From: GWA2-49-15 sp964359085
GTDB taxonomy: Bacteria > Bdellovibrionota > Bacteriovoracia > Bacteriovoracales > Bacteriovoracaceae
Reading direction: 5' to 3'
Assembly (NCBI GenBank): GCA_964359085.1
Contig: CAYHRT010000213.1
Location: 1-6,869 of the forward strand
Length of the DNA: 6,869 bases
Shown: positions 4,930 to 6,869 of the stretch, piece by piece
Layout of the letters: every line of letters begins with the position of its first letter
Position numbering within the stretch: position 1 is the first letter of the stretch
The notes under the pieces: model-generated
Databases searched by the model: none
What the model was told of the DNA's origin: nothing
Seen by the model: the letters and a program-made list of their open reading frames with translations, nothing else
Position numbers and translations under genes: made by a program

Positions 4930-6065
4930 TGTCTAAATTACCAATCAGGTATCTAGATTCCCTTATCCGAGCGGATCTCAAAAAGAAGATGGTTTTTCTT
5001 GGAGGGCCCCGTCAGGTTGGCAAAACGACATTGGCACAATCCCTCATCAAAGACTATCAGGATGAACATCCGGCCTACTTGAACTGGGATTCAGATATAG
5101 ATAGAAGTAAAATTCGAAACCGCGAGTGGCCAAAAAAGGAAAGACTTATTGTTTTGGATGAAATTCATAAATTCAAAGGATGGAGAAACTTCGTTAAGGG
5201 GCTTTATGATACTTTGAAAAATACCCATACTTTTCTGATTACTGGATCGGCCCGGCTTGATCATTTTAGAAAGGGGGGAGATTCCCTTCTTGGAAGGTAT
5301 TTTTACTATCGACTTCACCCTTTCTCACTTCCAGAGCTTGGATTAGACAACGAGAACCTGCAAAACCTTATGCTCTATGGAGGATTTCCTGAGCCTCTAC
5401 TGGAAAAAGATGAGCGTACCCTGAAGAGATGGCACACAGGACGACTTAGTAAGCTCGTCAAATCTGATTTACGTGATTTGGAAACGGTTAAAGATCTGGA
5501 TAAGGTTGAACTCCTGGCCGAAGAACTTCCTAGACGAGTAGGGTCTCCGCTCTCCGTAAAATCCATCGCTGAAGACCTTGCGGTCGATTCTAAGACGATC
5601 AAGCGTTGGATAAGTATTCTTGATTCCCTTTATTATTGTTTTCAAATATCTCCCTATGGATCGCCGAAAATTCGTGCCGTTAAAAAGGAGCAGAAGTTGT
5701 ATCTTTGGGACTGGAGCCAGATTGAGGAGCAGGGGACGCGGTTTGAGAATATGATAGCCTGCCAACTTTTAAAGTTTTGTCATTTTCATGAAGATGTGAA
5801 TGGAGACAAAATGGAACTTAGGTACATCAGGGACACTGACAGAAGAGAAGTTGACTTTGTGCTTATTAAAAATAGGAAACCGCTTTTTGCAGTTGAATGC
5901 AAGCTGAGTGAGCGTTCGGTTTCTCCCCATGTTTTGTATTTCAAAGAGCGGACGAATATTCCTGTATTCTATCAAGTTTCACTCAAAGAAAGTGAACGGC
6001 AAATTCAGGAAGGCATCATATGCACTTCCTTTGCGCGTTTCTGTCAGTATGAGAAGATGATATGA
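4929..6065 (+). CDS. AAA_14/DUF4143 family ATPase with nuclease-like C-terminus
   Basis: The protein has 378 residues, about the usual length for this family. Residues 26-33 (GPRQVGKT) are the Walker A loop, 73-78 (LIVLDE) the Walker B strand, and 105-111 (TGSARLD) the sensor-1 region with its usual TGS. LMLYGGFPEPLL marks the family's hinge. Residues about 207-235 look like a winged-helix segment (IAEDLAVDSKTIKRWI). The C-terminal DUF4143 part ends in an EVDFVL...AVECK pattern with Asp309, Glu323 and Lys325, arranged as in PD-(D/E)xK nucleases. The family is widespread, often carried on variable genome regions, and its function is largely unknown; DNA-linked ATPase activity is inferred. The protein lacks a signal or membrane segment, so it is cytoplasmic. 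The ATG at 4929 has GGAG only two bases upstream, too close for normal use, which fits leaderless translation. The gene stands alone, divergent from the lipoprotein operon and convergent with the ArsR-type gene. Its own winged helix could bind the operator, but that is speculation. Confidence 0.88.
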   Translation: MSKLPIRYLDSLIRADLKKKMVFLGGPRQVGKTTLAQSLIKDYQDEHPAYLNWDSDIDRSKIRNREWPKKERLIVLDEIHKFKGWRNFVKGLYDTLKNTHTFLITGSARLDHFRKGGDSLLGRYFYYRLHPFSLPELGLDNENLQNLMLYGGFPEPLLEKDERTLKRWHTGRLSKLVKSDLRDLETVKDLDKVELLAEELPRRVGSPLSVKSIAEDLAVDSKTIKRWISILDSLYYCFQISPYGSPKIRAVKKEQKLYLWDWSQIEEQGTRFENMIACQLLKFCHFHEDVNGDKMELRYIRDTDRREVDFVLIKNRKPLFAVECKLSERSVSPHVLYFKERTNIPVFYQVSLKESERQIQEGIICTSFARFCQYEKMI

Positions 6066-6089
6066 AATTTCATGGGCCATCTAGCGATC

Positions 6090-6180
6090 ATGAAAAAGGC
6101 TATTACCCGCAACTCACTAGATCAAACTACCGAAGGTTTTAAAGTTAACCCTATGCTTGCCTTGCTTGGGCCTCGCCTCC
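6090..6180 (+). pseudogene. Possible N-terminal remnant of a second AAA_14 ATPase
   Basis: From the ATG at 6090 the frame reads MKKAITRNSLDQ, a gap, then NPMLALLGPR. That resembles the start of AAA_14 ATPases, where ALLGPR is followed by QxGKT. Here the Walker lysine and threonine are missing: the frame goes on as LQLEEFFGG and ends at a stop at 6273-6275 without family resemblance. No ribosome binding site is visible. It lies 24 bases past the intact ATPase gene. The resemblance covers only about 30 residues and may be chance. I see nothing else supportable between 6066 and 6339, including no clear terminator for either convergent gene. Confidence 0.3.
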
Positions 6181-6339
6181 AATTAGAGGAATTTTTCGGG
6201 GGTTTTCTCAAAGCGCTCTTTGCACTTTCTTGTACAGAAATAGTATTTTGTGGCCTTATAAGTTTTGGTGTTTGAACATTGTGCCGGTCTTTTGATTTCC
6301 CATTTGGGACAGCAAGCACAAAATGTTTTCTTCTTGGAA

Positions 6340-6869
6340 CTAGATGCTTTTACTACCATATAAAACTCCTGGTTTGGGTTGGTTTATTTTTAAATAGCTG
6401 CACGTTAACTCTGATATTTTGTCGAAAGTATCTTTCTTCACTCCCAGCAAGACCTGCCCATCCGAGTAATTTTCATCAAGCAGACCGGCCTGTCTTAACA
6501 ATGAGACGTGATGTGAGACGGTGGCCTTGGTTAAACTTAACTTGTGGGAAATATTGGTAGCGGACATGGGACACTCAGCAATCATTTTAATGATGGCAAA
6601 ACGTGTGGCATCTCCCAGTGATTTAAAAATCAAAAAAGGATCAAGATCATTGGGCCTATTTTGGTGGTCATTCATGATGGCCAAATCAATACTTAGAGCT
6701 GGGTCAAAATAAGGAAAAAAAACGAATTTATCGCCATTTTGATCCTCAAGTGAACTCCACCATCCGACTTGATTAAAGGCGGATGGAATAAAATAGCATC
6801 TTTTAATTTCTTTCATTTTGACGATATATCCACCGCGCAAGGCCTCAATGTGTTTCTTGGATTCATTGT
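6340..6869 (-). CDS. ArsR-type winged-helix transcriptional regulator, 5' end beyond window
   Basis: The frame is open from the right edge to a TAG at 6342-6340, giving 175 visible residues. A TTG at 6840 could be taken as a start, but coding continues upstream as NESKKHIEALRGGYIV, so the true start is probably outside. The DNA-binding domain spans about visible residues 83-140: IFKSLGDATRFAIIKMI, then MSATNISHKLSLTKATVSHH as helix-turn-helix, LLRQAGLL, and the wing around SDGQVLLGV. The first 75 residues include YFIPSAFNQVGWW and FVFFPYFDP. They resemble the N-terminal ligand or dimer region of longer ArsR-like regulators rather than the short metal sensors. The ELCVCDL-type metal site is absent; the equivalent stretch is MSATNISHK. 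The protein is probably a cytoplasmic repressor responding to something other than arsenic or cadmium. Its targets are unknown. It is convergent with the ATPase gene, so no operon partner is visible. Confidence 0.85.
   Translation of the reverse strand, partial: NESKKHIEALRGGYIVKMKEIKRCYFIPSAFNQVGWWSSLEDQNGDKFVFFPYFDPALSIDLAIMNDHQNRPNDLDPFLIFKSLGDATRFAIIKMIAECPMSATNISHKLSLTKATVSHHVSLLRQAGLLDENYSDGQVLLGVKKDTFDKISELTCSYLKINQPKPGVLYGSKSI

Noticed and set aside
4912..4956. Short upstream frame overlapping the ATPase start (14 codons plus stop)
   Set aside because: Its ATG sits inside the operator and before the predicted transcript start; no ribosome binding site is seen.
6209..6222. CAAAG-CGCT-CTTTG hairpin as terminator between the convergent genes
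   Set aside because: The stem is only five pairs and no T-run follows on either strand.
6838..6840. TTG as start codon of the ArsR-type gene
   Set aside because: The same frame continues upstream to the window edge with protein-like sequence, so the gene is more likely truncated by the edge than started here.

Overview
This window looks like a chromosomal segment of a Gram-negative bacterium. The evidence is two exported proteins with Sec signal peptides, two probable lipoproteins, sigma70-like promoter boxes, AGGAG-type ribosome binding sites and moderate GC content. The style of the short repetitive element and of the lipoproteins would suit a Bdellovibrio-like or other former deltaproteobacterium. 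That placement is an impression, not a proof.

Left part (1-3400): a divergent pair of exported proteins. Leftward is the N-terminal part of an S9-type (prolyl oligopeptidase-like) peptidase; its catalytic end lies beyond the left edge. Rightward is a 792-residue secreted protein that I cannot assign to a named family. Its second half looks helical and carbohydrate-enzyme-like. Both signal peptides end in A-F-A before D.

Middle (3399-4747): a leftward two-gene operon of paralogous small lipoproteins, about 39% identical over their last 114 residues by my hand count. It has a recognisable promoter, good ribosome binding sites and a stem-loop terminator. A 172-bp MITE-like element has inserted exactly at the stop codon of the second gene. 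It has 16-bp terminal inverted repeats and a TTAG target duplication. It now separates the operon from its terminator. The downstream lipoprotein also carries an HEVSH segment reminiscent of the HExxH of DUF4157-type metallopeptidases, which its paralogue lacks.

Right part (4895-6869): an AAA_14/DUF4143 ATPase gene whose promoter, from the -35 box to the start codon, lies inside a 34-bp near-palindrome made of two abutting TGACT-N7-AGTCA units. The predicted transcript start is the A of the ATG, so the mRNA may be leaderless. Downstream is a possible remnant of a second ATPase of this kind. Convergent to it is an ArsR-type regulator whose start lies beyond the right edge.

No rRNA, tRNA, CRISPR array or intact transposase was seen. 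The most notable items are the MITE between operon and terminator, the double operator/leaderless start, and the lipoprotein pair with the HEVSH motif.
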